A DNA stretch of 64,000 nucleotides from Phycicoccus sp. CSK15P-2 (GCF_016888005.1 NZ_JAFDVE010000002.1:1-64000), one strand, 5' to 3'. Shown: positions 1 through 10,509, counted from the stretch's first letter. A program made the numbers and translations. Notes: generated by a model not told the origin, from the sequence alone.

Positions 1-152
1 CCCCGCCCACCGTCCCCCCCCGCGCCGGGCGCGGTCCCAGGGACCACGACCCGCACGGGCTGGCCCCGGCCGTCGTCGACGTCGCGCTCGACGTCGACGG
101 CGAAGCCCTCGCCGAGCTCTGGCTGCGTACCGTGACGGGGGCCGTGGGATGA
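1..152 (+). CDS. C-terminal end of a nucleoside hydrolase-like protein (5' truncated)
   Basis: Only about the last 49 codons are present, in the frame that stops at the TGA at 150-152. The tail contains VDVALDVDGEALAELW, which resembles the strand and final helix closing inosine-uridine nucleoside hydrolases, enzymes that split ribonucleosides into base and ribose. The stop overlaps the ATG of the ribokinase gene (ATGA), so the two are translationally coupled, and a ribokinase would phosphorylate the ribose released. The family call is an inference from this short tail and from context; no catalytic residues are visible. Confidence 0.4.
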   Translation, partial: PPTVPPRAGRGPRDHDPHGLAPAVVDVALDVDGEALAELWLRTVTGAVG

Positions 153-982
153 CCGGCCGGGTCGTCGTCCTCGGGTCGCTCAACGTCGACCTCGTGACCC
201 GGGTCCCGCGCCACCCGCGGCCGGGCGAGACGGTGCTCGGCGAGGGCCTGGACCGCCTCGCCGGGGGCAAGGGCGCGAACCAGGCCGTGGCCGCAGCGGC
301 GGCCGGGGCCACGGTGGCGATGGTCGGGTGCGTCGGCGACGACGCCGGTGGGACGGCGTACCGCGAGCGCCTCGGGACCCTCGGCGTGGACGTCGGGGCC
401 GTCCGGGTCGTCCCCGGGGTGCCCAGCGGCCACGCGATGATCCAGGTCTCGGACGACGGAGAGAACTCGATCGTCGTCGTCCCCGGGGCCAACGCGCAGC
501 TCGACGAGCGCGAGGTCGCGGCGGTCGACGACCTCGGCGCCGGCGACGTTCTGCTCCTCCAGCTCGAGGTACCGCTGCGGGTCGTCTGCGTCGCCGCCCG
601 GCGGGCCGCGACGCGTGGCGCCCGGGTGGTCCTCAACATCGCTCCGTACGCGGCCCTGCCGCCGGACGTCGTCGCTCTCGCCGACCCGGTCGTCGTCAAC
701 GAGCACGAGATGCAGGCGCTCGCGGAGTCCGGGGCCCGGCCCGGGTCCGTCCTCGTGACCTTCGGGGGCAACGGCGCGTCCTGGGACGGCGTCACCGCCC
801 CGGCGGACGTCGTCGACCCGGCCGACGTCGTCGACACCACGGGAGCCGGTGACGCGTTCTGCGGGACCCTCGCGGCCGCCCTCGTCCGGGGCGAGGACCG
901 CGAGGCCGCGCTCGCCGCCGCCCTGTCCGCAGGTGCAGAGGCGGTGCGCCGGGCCGGCGCACAGCCCCACCCCTACCTGTGA
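149..982 (+). CDS. rbsK: Ribokinase (PfkB family)
   Basis: A 277-residue cytoplasmic sugar kinase that would phosphorylate D-ribose to ribose 5-phosphate with ATP. The N-terminal PfkB signature GSLNVDLV is followed by the substrate-binding GGKGANQA (about residues 39-46), and the C-terminal DTTGAGDAFCG near residue 230 carries the catalytic Asp and the anion hole. It is a little shorter than the usual 300 residues but keeps both signatures. The start overlaps the stop of the upstream nucleoside hydrolase-like gene, which suggests a ribonucleoside salvage operon. Other PfkB kinases are possible, but the GGKGANQA motif favours ribose. Confidence 0.88.
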   Translation: MTGRVVVLGSLNVDLVTRVPRHPRPGETVLGEGLDRLAGGKGANQAVAAAAAGATVAMVGCVGDDAGGTAYRERLGTLGVDVGAVRVVPGVPSGHAMIQVSDDGENSIVVVPGANAQLDEREVAAVDDLGAGDVLLLQLEVPLRVVCVAARRAATRGARVVLNIAPYAALPPDVVALADPVVVNEHEMQALAESGARPGSVLVTFGGNGASWDGVTAPADVVDPADVVDTTGAGDAFCGTLAAALVRGEDREAALAAALSAGAEAVRRAGAQPHPYL

Positions 983-1038
983 GTAACAAGCGTCACAGGA
1001 AGCTGCCCCGGGCCTGGTAGAGCGTGCGACAGTGGGGC

Positions 1039-3042
1039 ATGGCCTCCCTCGATGCCGACCGCACGTCCGGGACCGGGACCCCCGTCACGACCACCCCCGG
1101 TGGGTCGCCGCCCCCGCTCACGGCGGACGCCGCCGCGCTGCGGGCGTTCCTGGACGGCCGGTACGCCGCCGTCCGCGACGACGTGCGGCAGCGGCTCGTC
1201 GAGCACGCCGGCATCCTCGACGAGGGCGCCGACCTCCCCCGCGAGGAGCTCCAGCGGCGGGTCCGCGACCTCGTCGTCGAGATCGGTTCCACCGGGCAGG
1301 CGGCGCAGGGCTTCCCTTCGACGTACGGCGGCGGGGGTGACATCGGCGCGTCCATCGCGTCCTTCGAGACACTGGCGTACGGGGACCTCTCGGTCCTCGT
1401 GAAGTCCGGCGTCCAGTTCGGCCTGTTCGGGGGCGCGGTGCTGCACCTGGGGACGGAGCGGCACCACGAGGCGTACCTCGCGGACATCGTCTCGGCGCGG
1501 ACCCTCGGCTGCTTCGCGATGACCGAGACCGGCCACGGCAGCAACGTCCAGGCCCTCGGGACGATCGCGCGCCACGACCCCGACACCGACGAGCTCGTCG
1601 TCACCACCCCCGACGACGACGCCCGCAAGGACTACATCGGCAACGCCGCGCGCGACGGGGACCTCGCCGTCGTCTTCGCGCAGCTGGAGGTCGGCGGCGT
1701 GGGCCGGGGCGTGCACGCCGTCCTCGTCCCGCTCCGCCGGGACGGCGAGGTGCTCCCGGGCGTCCGGATCGAGGACTGTGGCGCCAAGCTCGGTCTCGAG
1801 GGCGTGGACAACGGGCGCATCTGGTTCGACGACGTCCGGGTGCCGCGCGACAACCTCCTCGACCGGTTCGCGACGATCGACGCCGACGGCACCTACCGCT
1901 CGAGCATCGACAACCCCGACCGCCGCTTCTTCACGATGCTCGGCACGCTCGTCCAGGGCAGGGTCAGCATCGCCGGTGCCGGGGTCGGCGCCTCCAAGGT
2001 CGCGCTCGACATCGCGGTCCGGTACGCGCTGCGGCGGCGCCAGTTCGAGGCGACGAGCGGTGACGAGGAGACCCTCCTCCTCGACTACGGGATGCACCAG
2101 CGCCGCCTGCTGCCGCTGCTGGCCCGCACCTACGCGCTCTCGGCGGCGCAGGAGGAGGTCGCCCGGCAGCTGCACGAGGTCTTCTCACAGGACACCCCCG
2201 AGGCCGACGACCGCGCCCGCCGTGCGCTGGAGTCCCGGGCGGCGGGGACCAAGGCGCTCACGACGTGGCACGCGACCGCCACGATCCAGGAGTGCCGGGA
2301 GGCGTGCGGCGGCGCCGGGTACCTGTCGGCCAACCGGTTCGCCGCTCTCAAGGCGGACACCGACGTCTTCACGACCTTCGAGGGCGACAACCACGTCCTG
2401 CTCCAGCTCGTCGCCAAGGGGCTGCTCACCGACTACTCCTCCGAGTTCGAGGACCTCGACCAGTTCGGGATGGTGCGCTTCGTCGCGGGGCTCGCCGTCG
2501 ACACGGTCGTCGAGCGCACCAACGCCCACCAGCTGCTCGAGCGCATCCGGGACGTCCTGCCCGGCGGCCGGGAGCGCTGGGACCAGGAGGCCGGTCTGCT
2601 CGACCCCGACTACCAGCTCGCGATGTTCCGGTTCCGCGAGGAGCACCTCGTCGCCGGCGCGGCCCGACGGCTCAAGGCCGGGGTGGACGCCGGTACCCCG
2701 GCCGGCCAGGTGTTCAGCCGCGTCCAGGACCACGTCATCGCCGCAGCCCGGGCGCATGTCGAGCGGCTCGTCCTCGAGGCCTTCGTCTCGCGCGTGCGCG
2801 CCCTCCCGCCGGGGGAGACCCGCGAAGTCCTCACGGCGCTGTCCGACCTCCACGCCCTGACGACGATCGAGGCCGACCGCGGGTGGTTCCTGGAGCACGG
2901 TCGGCTCTCGGCGCCCCGGTCGAAGGCGATCACCCGGGAGGTCTCGGCCATCCTGCGTCGTCTGCGGCCCGTCGCCATCGAGCTCGTCGAGGCCTTCGGC
3001 ATCCCGGCCGAGGTCCGCGGCGCGCGGGAGCTCGTCGGCTGA
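1039..3042 (+). CDS. Acyl-CoA oxidase / acyl-CoA dehydrogenase family protein
   Basis: A 667-residue flavoprotein of the ACOX type, which introduces the trans-2 double bond into acyl-CoA in the first step of beta-oxidation and, in true oxidases, passes electrons to oxygen. FAD-binding MTETGHGSN lies near residue 160, CGGAGYL near 430, and the catalytic-glutamate segment FEGDNHVLLQ near 450. The length matches ACOX (about 660) rather than ordinary 380-residue dehydrogenases. I chose the ATG at 1039 because a -10-like GACAGT ends five bases before it. A GTG at 1024 would add five residues. Whether it acts as oxidase or dehydrogenase cannot be told from the sequence. Confidence 0.85.
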   Translation: MASLDADRTSGTGTPVTTTPGGSPPPLTADAAALRAFLDGRYAAVRDDVRQRLVEHAGILDEGADLPREELQRRVRDLVVEIGSTGQAAQGFPSTYGGGGDIGASIASFETLAYGDLSVLVKSGVQFGLFGGAVLHLGTERHHEAYLADIVSARTLGCFAMTETGHGSNVQALGTIARHDPDTDELVVTTPDDDARKDYIGNAARDGDLAVVFAQLEVGGVGRGVHAVLVPLRRDGEVLPGVRIEDCGAKLGLEGVDNGRIWFDDVRVPRDNLLDRFATIDADGTYRSSIDNPDRRFFTMLGTLVQGRVSIAGAGVGASKVALDIAVRYALRRRQFEATSGDEETLLLDYGMHQRRLLPLLARTYALSAAQEEVARQLHEVFSQDTPEADDRARRALESRAAGTKALTTWHATATIQECREACGGAGYLSANRFAALKADTDVFTTFEGDNHVLLQLVAKGLLTDYSSEFEDLDQFGMVRFVAGLAVDTVVERTNAHQLLERIRDVLPGGRERWDQEAGLLDPDYQLAMFRFREEHLVAGAARRLKAGVDAGTPAGQVFSRVQDHVIAAARAHVERLVLEAFVSRVRALPPGETREVLTALSDLHALTTIEADRGWFLEHGRLSAPRSKAITREVSAILRRLRPVAIELVEAFGIPAEVRGARELVG

Positions 3043-3092
3043 GCCCGTCGGGCCCCCGGGCGGTCCCGGCTCGTCGGGGCCCCGGTCGAGCG

Positions 3093-4361
3093 TCAGATGT
3101 CGTCCGGCAGGACGTGGCCGGGGGTCACGGGGTCGACGATGATGGCCGTCTGGTGGCCTGCGACCCGGGTCAGGATGACCGTCGCCTGCTCACCGGGCCC
3201 GGCGCCCCGGCCGATCTTCAGCTGGTGGCGCAGGGCGTCGTCGTCGAGGCGCATGCCGCGCTTCTTGATGGTCAGGCCGGTGACCCCGTGCTGGACGAGC
3301 CAGGACCTCAGGCGCTTGACCGAGAACGGCATCGACTCGCGGACGGCGTACCGCCGCGCGAAGGGGACGTCGGTCCCCGCCTCCGAGAGGACGTAGCCGA
3401 GGCCACGCTCGACCTCGACCCCGAGGGTCGCGGCGGTGACGGCGCCGAGCAGACCGGCCTGCGTGACGGCGCGGTCGGGCTCGTAGAGCCAGGACCCGAT
3501 GGACCGTGGACCGGCGGCCATGGGCGGGTCCGACTCCGCCATGGTCTCGGTCACCTCGACCGGTGAGCGACCGGGCATGAGGATGCGCGCGCTGCGACCC
3601 GGGTCCTGGGCCAGCGGACCCCACCACACCGCGCACTCGAGGACCTCGCCCGCGTACGAGGTCCACTGCGCCTCCGTCCCGAGCGGGATGGCGTCGTGCG
3701 GCATGGACGGCGAGAGCTTCGCGCCCGTCGCGGGAACCGCGGTCGCCACCTGGACGACGAACTGCCAGGAGGGCCGGATCTCGTCGAGGCGGAACACACG
3801 CTTGATCCGGCCGTGCCGCCCGGTCTGCCCGGGTACCCGGCGGGCGGGGTCGAGCCAGACCCCGACGCGCGAGCGCAGCGGGTCCCGCGGCGGATCGAAG
3901 TCCTCGGCCATGCCCTCGCGTGCCCGGGAGTCCGGCCAGGGGCGCAGGTTGATGTCGGCGATCGCCGCGGTGACGGGGTCGATGTCGACGCCGTGGACCG
4001 TGACGCCGAGAGCGGACATGGCGACGGCGTCGCTGCCGATGCCGCAGCCGAGATCGTGCACCGTGGCCAGGCTCGCGTTGTAGAAGCGCCCCGCGTGGCC
4101 GGCGGCCACCTCGAGCCGGGACGCCTGCTCCAGCCCGTCCGGGGTGTACAGCAGGGCGTCGGCGAACTCGCCGAACTTCTGGACGGCCCGCTCCCGGAGG
4201 CGCTGCTGGGTGAGGAACGCCGCGACGAGGTCGGGGGAGTGCCCTTGCTTCCGAAGCCGTTCCGCCAGACCGATCGTGGACTGTTCGTCGTAGCGTGGCA
4301 GGGAGCGGAGGAGTGCCTGACCGTCGGGCGATCCGAGGGTACGCACGAGGCCGACATCCAC
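3093..4361 (-). CDS. Class I SAM-dependent methyltransferase with THUMP-like C-terminus
   Basis: A 422-residue protein with a Rossmann methyltransferase core: motif I VHDLGCGIGSDA and the acidic VDIDPVTA strand end. It closes with a THUMP-like segment (TIKKRGMRLDDDALRHQL), an RNA-binding fold, so it probably methylates RNA; the target is not known to me. The GTG start at 4361 was chosen because AGGA lies nine bases upstream and the frame further upstream reads into the groES control region. It is divergent from groES, so the CIRCE-flanked promoter region is shared, although I see no evidence that this gene is heat-regulated. Confidence 0.8.
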   Translation of the reverse strand: MDVGLVRTLGSPDGQALLRSLPRYDEQSTIGLAERLRKQGHSPDLVAAFLTQQRLRERAVQKFGEFADALLYTPDGLEQASRLEVAAGHAGRFYNASLATVHDLGCGIGSDAVAMSALGVTVHGVDIDPVTAAIADINLRPWPDSRAREGMAEDFDPPRDPLRSRVGVWLDPARRVPGQTGRHGRIKRVFRLDEIRPSWQFVVQVATAVPATGAKLSPSMPHDAIPLGTEAQWTSYAGEVLECAVWWGPLAQDPGRSARILMPGRSPVEVTETMAESDPPMAAGPRSIGSWLYEPDRAVTQAGLLGAVTAATLGVEVERGLGYVLSEAGTDVPFARRYAVRESMPFSVKRLRSWLVQHGVTGLTIKKRGMRLDDDALRHQLKIGRGAGPGEQATVILTRVAGHQTAIIVDPVTPGHVLPDDI

Positions 4362-4433
4362 GACGTGACATCCTGCCACCAGTGCTCGGCGAGCACGTAG
4401 TGGACAGGGCCGAGGAGAGCCGTCCGGCTGATG

Positions 4434-4460
4434 CTGGCACTCGAGTTGACCGAGTGCTAA
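4434..4460 (+). promoter_or_regulatory. CIRCE operator 1 upstream of groES
   Basis: CTGGCACTC, nine bases, then GAGTGCTAA. The consensus HrcA operator is TTAGCACTC-N9-GAGTGCTAA: the right arm is perfect and the left arm matches 7 of 9. It overlaps the -35 box of the groES promoter, so HrcA binding would block RNA polymerase. Confidence 0.92.
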
Positions 4461-4475
4461 CCGCGGACCTAGATT
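4446..4475 (+). promoter_or_regulatory. Sigma-A-type promoter of groES-groL
   Basis: TTGACC at 4446-4451 and TAGATT at 4470-4475, separated by 18 bases. The -35 box lies inside CIRCE 1, and the predicted transcription start, around 4482, is at the left edge of CIRCE 2. Confidence 0.7.
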
Positions 4476-4482
4476 TGGCTCA

Positions 4483-4509
4483 TTGGCACTCTCCATCGGT
4501 GAGTGCCAG
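4483..4509 (+). promoter_or_regulatory. CIRCE operator 2 upstream of groES
   Basis: TTGGCACTC, nine bases, then GAGTGCCAG; the arms TGGCACTC and GAGTGCCA are perfect reverse complements. It begins at the predicted transcription start and lies about 100 bases before the groES start codon. Confidence 0.9.
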
Positions 4510-4608
4510 CGCCACCGGGTCGGGATCGACCCCCGCGACGGCGAGAGCGGCCCGGGCGCGCATCGTCCCGTCCACTTCGACTCATCCCACAGGGGAGGAG
4601 CAGCAACC

Positions 4609-4902
4609 GTGTCGGTTTCCATCAAGCCGCTCGAGGACCGCATCGTCATCCGCAGCCTCGAGGCCGAGCAGACGACCGCGTCCGGTCTCGTCATCCCGGA
4701 CACCGCGAAGGAGAAGCCCCAGGAGGGCGAGGTCCTCGCGGTCGGCCCGGGCCGCATCGACGACAAGGGCAACCGCGTCCCGATGGACGTCCAGGTCGGC
4801 GACCGGGTCATCTTCAGCAAGTACGGCGGCACCGAGGTCAAGCACGGGGGTGAGGACTACCTGATCCTCTCCGCCCGCGACGTGCTCGCCGTCGTCGGCT
4901 GA
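4609..4902 (+). CDS. groES: Co-chaperonin GroES (Hsp10)
   Basis: A 97-residue Hsp10 that caps the GroEL cavity. It begins [14 protein letters not shown] and contains [10 protein letters not shown], the roof-loop region with [15 protein letters not shown], and the C-terminal [14 protein letters not shown] typical of the family. The GTG start has a strong AGGGGAGGAG purine stretch about nine bases upstream. Two CIRCE operators flank the promoter, so the operon should be repressed by HrcA and induced by heat. groL follows after 126 bases that hold a strong hairpin. Confidence 0.97.
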   Translation: MSVSIKPLEDRIVIRSLEAEQTTASGLVIPDTAKEKPQEGEVLAVGPGRIDDKGNRVPMDVQVGDRVIFSKYGGTEVKHGGEDYLILSARDVLAVVG

Positions 4903-4914
4903 CCATCCCGCTGA

Positions 4915-6645
<1,731 letters not shown>

Positions 6646-6683
6646 CGCCTCCCTCGTCGCCGGGTGACCGGCACGCCACGACC

Positions 6684-6717
6684 GGACGCCGTCCGCCCCG
6701 CGGGGTGGGCGGCGTCC
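6684..6717 (+). terminator. Probable terminator hairpin after groL
   Basis: The arms at 6684-6699 and 6702-6717 pair over 16 positions with two G-U wobbles and a two-base centre. It lies 39 bases after the groL stop and has no T-tract, as is common for actinobacterial terminators. Confidence 0.6.
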
Positions 6718-6772
6718 GCGCGTGCGTCCGCCGCGGCGAGCGGGGCCGCGCGGTCGCTCGTAGAGTCCTGGC

Positions 6773-7465
6773 ATGCGGCTTCTGGGCGTCCTCGGCGGGA
6801 TGAGCTGGACGAGCACCGGGCTCTACTACCGCGGCCTGAACGCCGGGGTCGCGGACCGGCTCGGTGGTCTGCACTCGGCCCGTCTGCTGCTGCACAGCGT
6901 CGACTTCGCGCCGGTCGCCCAGGCCCAGCACGACGGCGACTGGGACCTCACCGCGCAGGTCCTCGGCGCGGCCGCGGGGACCCTGGAGCTCGGCGGTGCC
7001 GAGGCGATCCTGCTCGCGACGAACACGATGCACCGCGTCGCCGGCGAGATCGAGGACGCCGCGGGGCTGCCGCTGCTCCACATCGCCGACCCCACCGCGG
7101 CGGCGCTCCTGGCCGACGGCCGACGTCGGGTCGGCCTGCTCGCGACGCGCTTCACGATGGAGGAGCGGTTCTACGTCGGACGGCTCCACGAGCAGGGCCT
7201 CGACGTCGTCGTCCCGGGGGAGCGGGACCGCGCGACCGTGCACGGGATCATCTACGACGAGCTCGTGCGGGACGTCGTGCGCCCCGAGAGCCGCGACGCG
7301 TACCTGGCCGTCGTCGACCGACTCGTCGCCGCGGGCGTCGAAGCGGTGGTCCTGGGCTGCACCGAGATCACCCTCCTGCTGCAGGACGGCGACGCCGACG
7401 TCCCGCTCTACGACACGACCGCCCTGCACGTCGCCGCCGGCGTCGACTGGCTCTGCGCCGACTGA
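6773..7465 (+). CDS. Aspartate/glutamate racemase family protein (YgeA-like)
   Basis: A 230-residue cofactor-independent amino-acid racemase. It opens with LGGMSWTST, has the TNTMH motif near residue 84 and the LGCTEI motif near 197. In the E. coli YgeA group one of the two acid/base positions is Thr (in TNTMH) and the other is Cys (in GCTEI); both are kept here. The substrate is uncertain, since YgeA enzymes act on several amino acids. A -10-like TAGAGT at 6761-6766 lies six bases before the ATG, so the mRNA is probably leaderless. Confidence 0.82.
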   Translation: MRLLGVLGGMSWTSTGLYYRGLNAGVADRLGGLHSARLLLHSVDFAPVAQAQHDGDWDLTAQVLGAAAGTLELGGAEAILLATNTMHRVAGEIEDAAGLPLLHIADPTAAALLADGRRRVGLLATRFTMEERFYVGRLHEQGLDVVVPGERDRATVHGIIYDELVRDVVRPESRDAYLAVVDRLVAAGVEAVVLGCTEITLLLQDGDADVPLYDTTALHVAAGVDWLCAD

Positions 7466-7494
7466 CCACGCGCCCCTCTTTCCCTCGGGACCTG

Positions 7495-7525
7495 TTGACT
7501 CAACTAGTCACATCGTGAATAGTTG
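7495..7525 (+). promoter_or_regulatory. Promoter of padR operon with overlapping PadR operator palindrome
   Basis: TTGACT at 7495-7500, a 17-base spacer, and AATAGT at 7518-7523. An inverted repeat, CAACTAGTCAC at 7501-7511 and GTGAATAGTTG at 7515-7525 with one mismatch, fills the spacer and the -10 box. This is the expected layout for autorepression by the PadR protein encoded immediately downstream. Confidence 0.7.
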
Positions 7526-7530
7526 TGATG

Positions 7531-8064
7531 GTGACGACGGGACACGTCCTGCTGGGGCTGCTGACGAGGGGGCAGCAGCACGGCTACGACCTCAAGAAGG
7601 CGCACGACGCCACCTTTCCCGCCGTGCGACCGATCGCTCCGGGGCAGGTGTACGCCGCCCTCGAGCGGGCCGCCTCGCGCGGCTGGGTCCGCGAGGTCGC
7701 CGTCGAGCGCGAGGGCGGGCCGGACCGTACCGTGTACGCCCTGACCGACGAGGGTCGCGCCGAGCTCGACCGCTGGGCCGTCACGACCGAGCCGGCGGAG
7801 CGCCTCGTCGCCCACCCGTTGGCAACCCGGGCCACGGTCGCCATGCTGGCCGTCGGTGCCGACGCCGCACGCGACCTGCTGGACCGGCAGCGGGCCGTCG
7901 TCGCCGACCGGATGCGTGAGCTCACCGCCCACAAGCTGACCGGTGGGCTGACGCTCGCCGAGGTGCTCGCCACGGACCACGCCATCGCCCACCTCGACGC
8001 GGACGTGCGGTGGCTCGAGGCCGCCGCCCTGCGCGTCGCCGATCTCGCCGAGGAGCTCGCATGA
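7531..8064 (+). CDS. PadR family transcriptional regulator
   Basis: A 177-residue regulator with an N-terminal winged helix (HGYDLKKAHD, then PGQVYAALERAASRGWV) and a C-terminal helical dimerisation region. PadR proteins repress transcription until a ligand or toxic compound binds. The GTG at 7531 lies seven bases after the -10 box, which suggests a leaderless message; an ATG at 7528 would add one residue. It overlaps the ABC ATPase gene by ATGA and probably controls the three-gene operon padR-ATPase-permease, likely an efflux or resistance unit. Confidence 0.9.
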   Translation: MTTGHVLLGLLTRGQQHGYDLKKAHDATFPAVRPIAPGQVYAALERAASRGWVREVAVEREGGPDRTVYALTDEGRAELDRWAVTTEPAERLVAHPLATRATVAMLAVGADAARDLLDRQRAVVADRMRELTAHKLTGGLTLAEVLATDHAIAHLDADVRWLEAAALRVADLAEELA

Positions 8065-8789
8065 CCGGTCGACCCGTCGCGCTGACCCGACCCGAGGGCC
8101 ACCCGCCCTCCGCCCCGCCCGTCGTGGCGGCCACAGGGCTCGTCGTCCAGCAGGGCAGCACCCGGGCCCTGGACGGCGTCGACGTCGAGGTCGCCGCGGG
8201 GGAGCGGGTCGCGGTCACCGGAGCCTCCGGCGCGGGCAAGTCGACCCTGCTCCTCGCGCTCGCCGGGGTGCTCGTACCCCGGAGCGGGTCGGTGTCGTTC
8301 GACGGTGCACCGTTGTCGACGTGCTCCGAGGCCCAACGGGCCAGGCTGCGCCGCAGCCGCATTGGCATCGTCTTCCAGTACGGCCAGCTCGTGCCCGACC
8401 TCACCGCGCTCGAGAACGTGGCGCTGCCGCTCATGCTCAACGGGTCGCGTCGCCGTGACGCGCTCGACGCAGCCGGGGCACTGCTCGACGAGCTGCGGGT
8501 CGGCGACGTCGCGGACCGTCGCGCCGGGGAGATGTCCGGCGGCCAGGCCCAGCGGGCCGCCATCGCGCGGGCCCTCGTCACCGGTCCCGACCTGCTGTTG
8601 GCCGACGAGCCCACGGGCTCGCTCGACAGCGTCGCGGGGGAGCGGGTCATGGCGAGTCTGCTCGGCGCGGTCCGCGAGCGGGGCGCGGCGCTCGTCGTCG
8701 TGACCCACGACGCCACGGTCGCCGCCTACTGCGACCGAGAGATCCGGCTGCGCGACGGCCGGGTCGTCGGTGAGGCGTCACCGCGGTGA
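8061..8789 (+). CDS. ABC transporter ATP-binding protein (LolD/MacB-like)
   Basis: A 242-residue ATPase with Walker A GASGAGKST, a Q-loop segment FQYGQLVPDLTALENV, signature MSGGQAQR, Walker B LLLADEPTGSLD and H-loop VVTHD, all intact. The DEPTGSLD form is typical of ATPases paired with FtsX-like permeases. It overlaps padR by four bases and the permease start by GTGA, so subunits are made together. It probably powers export or extraction of a membrane-active compound; the substrate is unknown. Confidence 0.9.
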   Translation: MTGRPVALTRPEGHPPSAPPVVAATGLVVQQGSTRALDGVDVEVAAGERVAVTGASGAGKSTLLLALAGVLVPRSGSVSFDGAPLSTCSEAQRARLRRSRIGIVFQYGQLVPDLTALENVALPLMLNGSRRRDALDAAGALLDELRVGDVADRRAGEMSGGQAQRAAIARALVTGPDLLLADEPTGSLDSVAGERVMASLLGAVRERGAALVVVTHDATVAAYCDREIRLRDGRVVGEASPR

Positions 8790-10180
8790 CCTGGCCGACG
8801 GCGCTCTGGCTCGCTCTCAGGGGAGGTCGGTCCGACCGTCTGCGGGTTCTGCTCACCGTGGCGGCGACATCCCTGGCATCCCTCCTCGTCCTGCTCGCGG
8901 TCGCCGTCACCACGCCGGGGGACCCGGAACGGATGTCTCCGTACGCGAACGACGGCCTGTGGTCCAACCGAGACCTCACTCCGGGAGCGGTTCTCGGGAT
9001 CGGTCTCGTGGCACTTCCGTTCCTCGCGTTCGCCGCCCAGTGCTCGCGGGTCGGCGGCCCGGCCCGCGACCGTCGGTTCCTCGACCTGGAGCGGCTCGGG
9101 ACGTCGCGGCGTGAGCTACGACGTCTGGCGGCCCTGGAGTCGGGAGTCGCGTCCGTGGTCGGAACGCTCGTCGGGATCCCGCTCTACGCCCTCTTGGCGT
9201 TCGTCATCGCTCGGGTGGGCGCTCCTGTCGCCCAGTACCCGCCGGAAGGGACTCCGGTTCGCGTGTGGTCGCCGGACGCTCTGCTGCTGCCGACCGACCG
9301 GTTCCCGACGTGGTGGGTCGCTCTCCCGGCCATGCTTCTGCTGCCGGTACTGGTGAGCGCCATGGCCACCACCGGGCTGGCCCGCACCACGGAGCGCACC
9401 GCGTCCGAGTCCCCGAGGAGATACTGGTCGGCGGCCCTCGTCGTCGGAGGTGTCGTGTTCGCGGCCCTGGCAATCGTCGTGGCGGACCGGCTCCACATCG
9501 CTGCCTCGTGGCTCTTCACGCTGCTGGCGCTCGTGGCGCTGGCTGCCTTCGCCCTGGGAGCCGCCGGGCTGACGGGAGACCTCGGGGTCCTGCTCGGCCG
9601 CGCCCTGGCGCGGACCGCAGGTCGGGTGGACCTGCTTCTGGCGGGCAGCCGGTTGCAGGCTCACCGACGCACGGGCGCGTCCCGGCTGACGCTGCTGCTG
9701 GGATGTCTCATGGGCGGGGCGGCACTGGTGACTCGCGACCAGGCGTCGGAGCAGAGTGCCCGACAGGGAGACATCGCAGGCTTCTTCGAGCAGACCTACA
9801 TGCTCGTGCTCGTCGGTCTCGGTGTCGCGACGGTGATGAGCGCGCTCGGGGTGCTCGTCGGCGAGGTCGAGAGCATCGTCGAGCGGCGCCGCAGCCTCGC
9901 GTCGGCTGTTGCCTCCGGCGTGCCACGATCCTCGATCCGCCGTGCGGTGGTCGTCGAGTGTCTCCTTCCCGTCGTCCCGGCTGTCGTCGTCACGACGAGC
10001 GTGGGGGCGGTCGCCGCAGCCGGCCTCGTCGCCGCCGTGGACCGGTCTGCGGTGCTGCCGTGGGGACCCCTCTTGATCTTCGTCGCAGGCGTGAGCATGG
10101 CGGTCCTCGTCGCGGCGCTGGTCGCCACCCTCGCGCTGCCCGCCAGCACCGACATCTCGGAAGTCCGAGTGCCGGCCTGA
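8786..10180 (+). CDS. FtsX-like ABC transporter permease
   Basis: A 464-residue membrane protein with roughly eight to ten hydrophobic segments in two halves: around residues 15-45, 65-90 and 115-145, then 180-205, 215-265, 330-355 and 385-455. The VESIVERRRSLASAVASGVPR stretch near residue 370 resembles the cytoplasmic coupling region of FtsX/MacB permeases. It starts with GTG overlapping the ATPase stop. The arrangement padR-ATPase-permease recalls antimicrobial-peptide or drug resistance transporters of Gram-positive bacteria. Its codon use is slightly less G+C-biased than its neighbours. Confidence 0.78.
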   Translation: MTWPTALWLALRGGRSDRLRVLLTVAATSLASLLVLLAVAVTTPGDPERMSPYANDGLWSNRDLTPGAVLGIGLVALPFLAFAAQCSRVGGPARDRRFLDLERLGTSRRELRRLAALESGVASVVGTLVGIPLYALLAFVIARVGAPVAQYPPEGTPVRVWSPDALLLPTDRFPTWWVALPAMLLLPVLVSAMATTGLARTTERTASESPRRYWSAALVVGGVVFAALAIVVADRLHIAASWLFTLLALVALAAFALGAAGLTGDLGVLLGRALARTAGRVDLLLAGSRLQAHRRTGASRLTLLLGCLMGGAALVTRDQASEQSARQGDIAGFFEQTYMLVLVGLGVATVMSALGVLVGEVESIVERRRSLASAVASGVPRSSIRRAVVVECLLPVVPAVVVTTSVGAVAAAGLVAAVDRSAVLPWGPLLIFVAGVSMAVLVAALVATLALPASTDISEVRVPA

Positions 10181-10284
10181 GTTGGGGTGTCGGCCGGCGA
10201 CGAGGCGGACGGTCCGCCTCGGCGCTCGGGGTGTAGAGCGACCTGCTGCGGGTCCTTCGTCACCTCGACCTGTCGGACGCCCTC

Positions 10285-10509
10285 TCAGCCCGACGTGACG
10301 CGGACGGTCGGAGCGCCCTCGAGCTCGACGACGTCGCCCACGTGCACCTGACGGCCGCGGCGGGTCTCGACCTCGCCGTTCACGGTGACGAGCCCGCGCT
10401 CGACCACCTCACGGGCGGTCGCGCCGTCGTCCACGACGCCGCTGAGCTTGAGCAGCTGGCCGAGGCGGATCGTGTCGTCCCGGATCGGGACCTCGAGGGG
10501 GTCGTCCAC
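10285..10509 (-). CDS. Small RNA-binding S4 domain protein
   Basis: A 74-residue protein that is essentially one S4 domain: IRLGQLLKLSGVVDDGATAR, then VNGEVETRRGRQVHVGDVVEL. Such stand-alone S4 proteins (YaaA/YbcJ type) bind structured RNA, often ribosomal. The GTG start has TAGCCT (read on the minus strand, 10521-10516) six bases upstream, so the message is probably leaderless. The gene lies downstream of whiB on the same strand but is separated from it by strong hairpins. Confidence 0.85.
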   Translation of the reverse strand: MDDPLEVPIRDDTIRLGQLLKLSGVVDDGATAREVVERGLVTVNGEVETRRGRQVHVGDVVELEGAPTVRVTSG

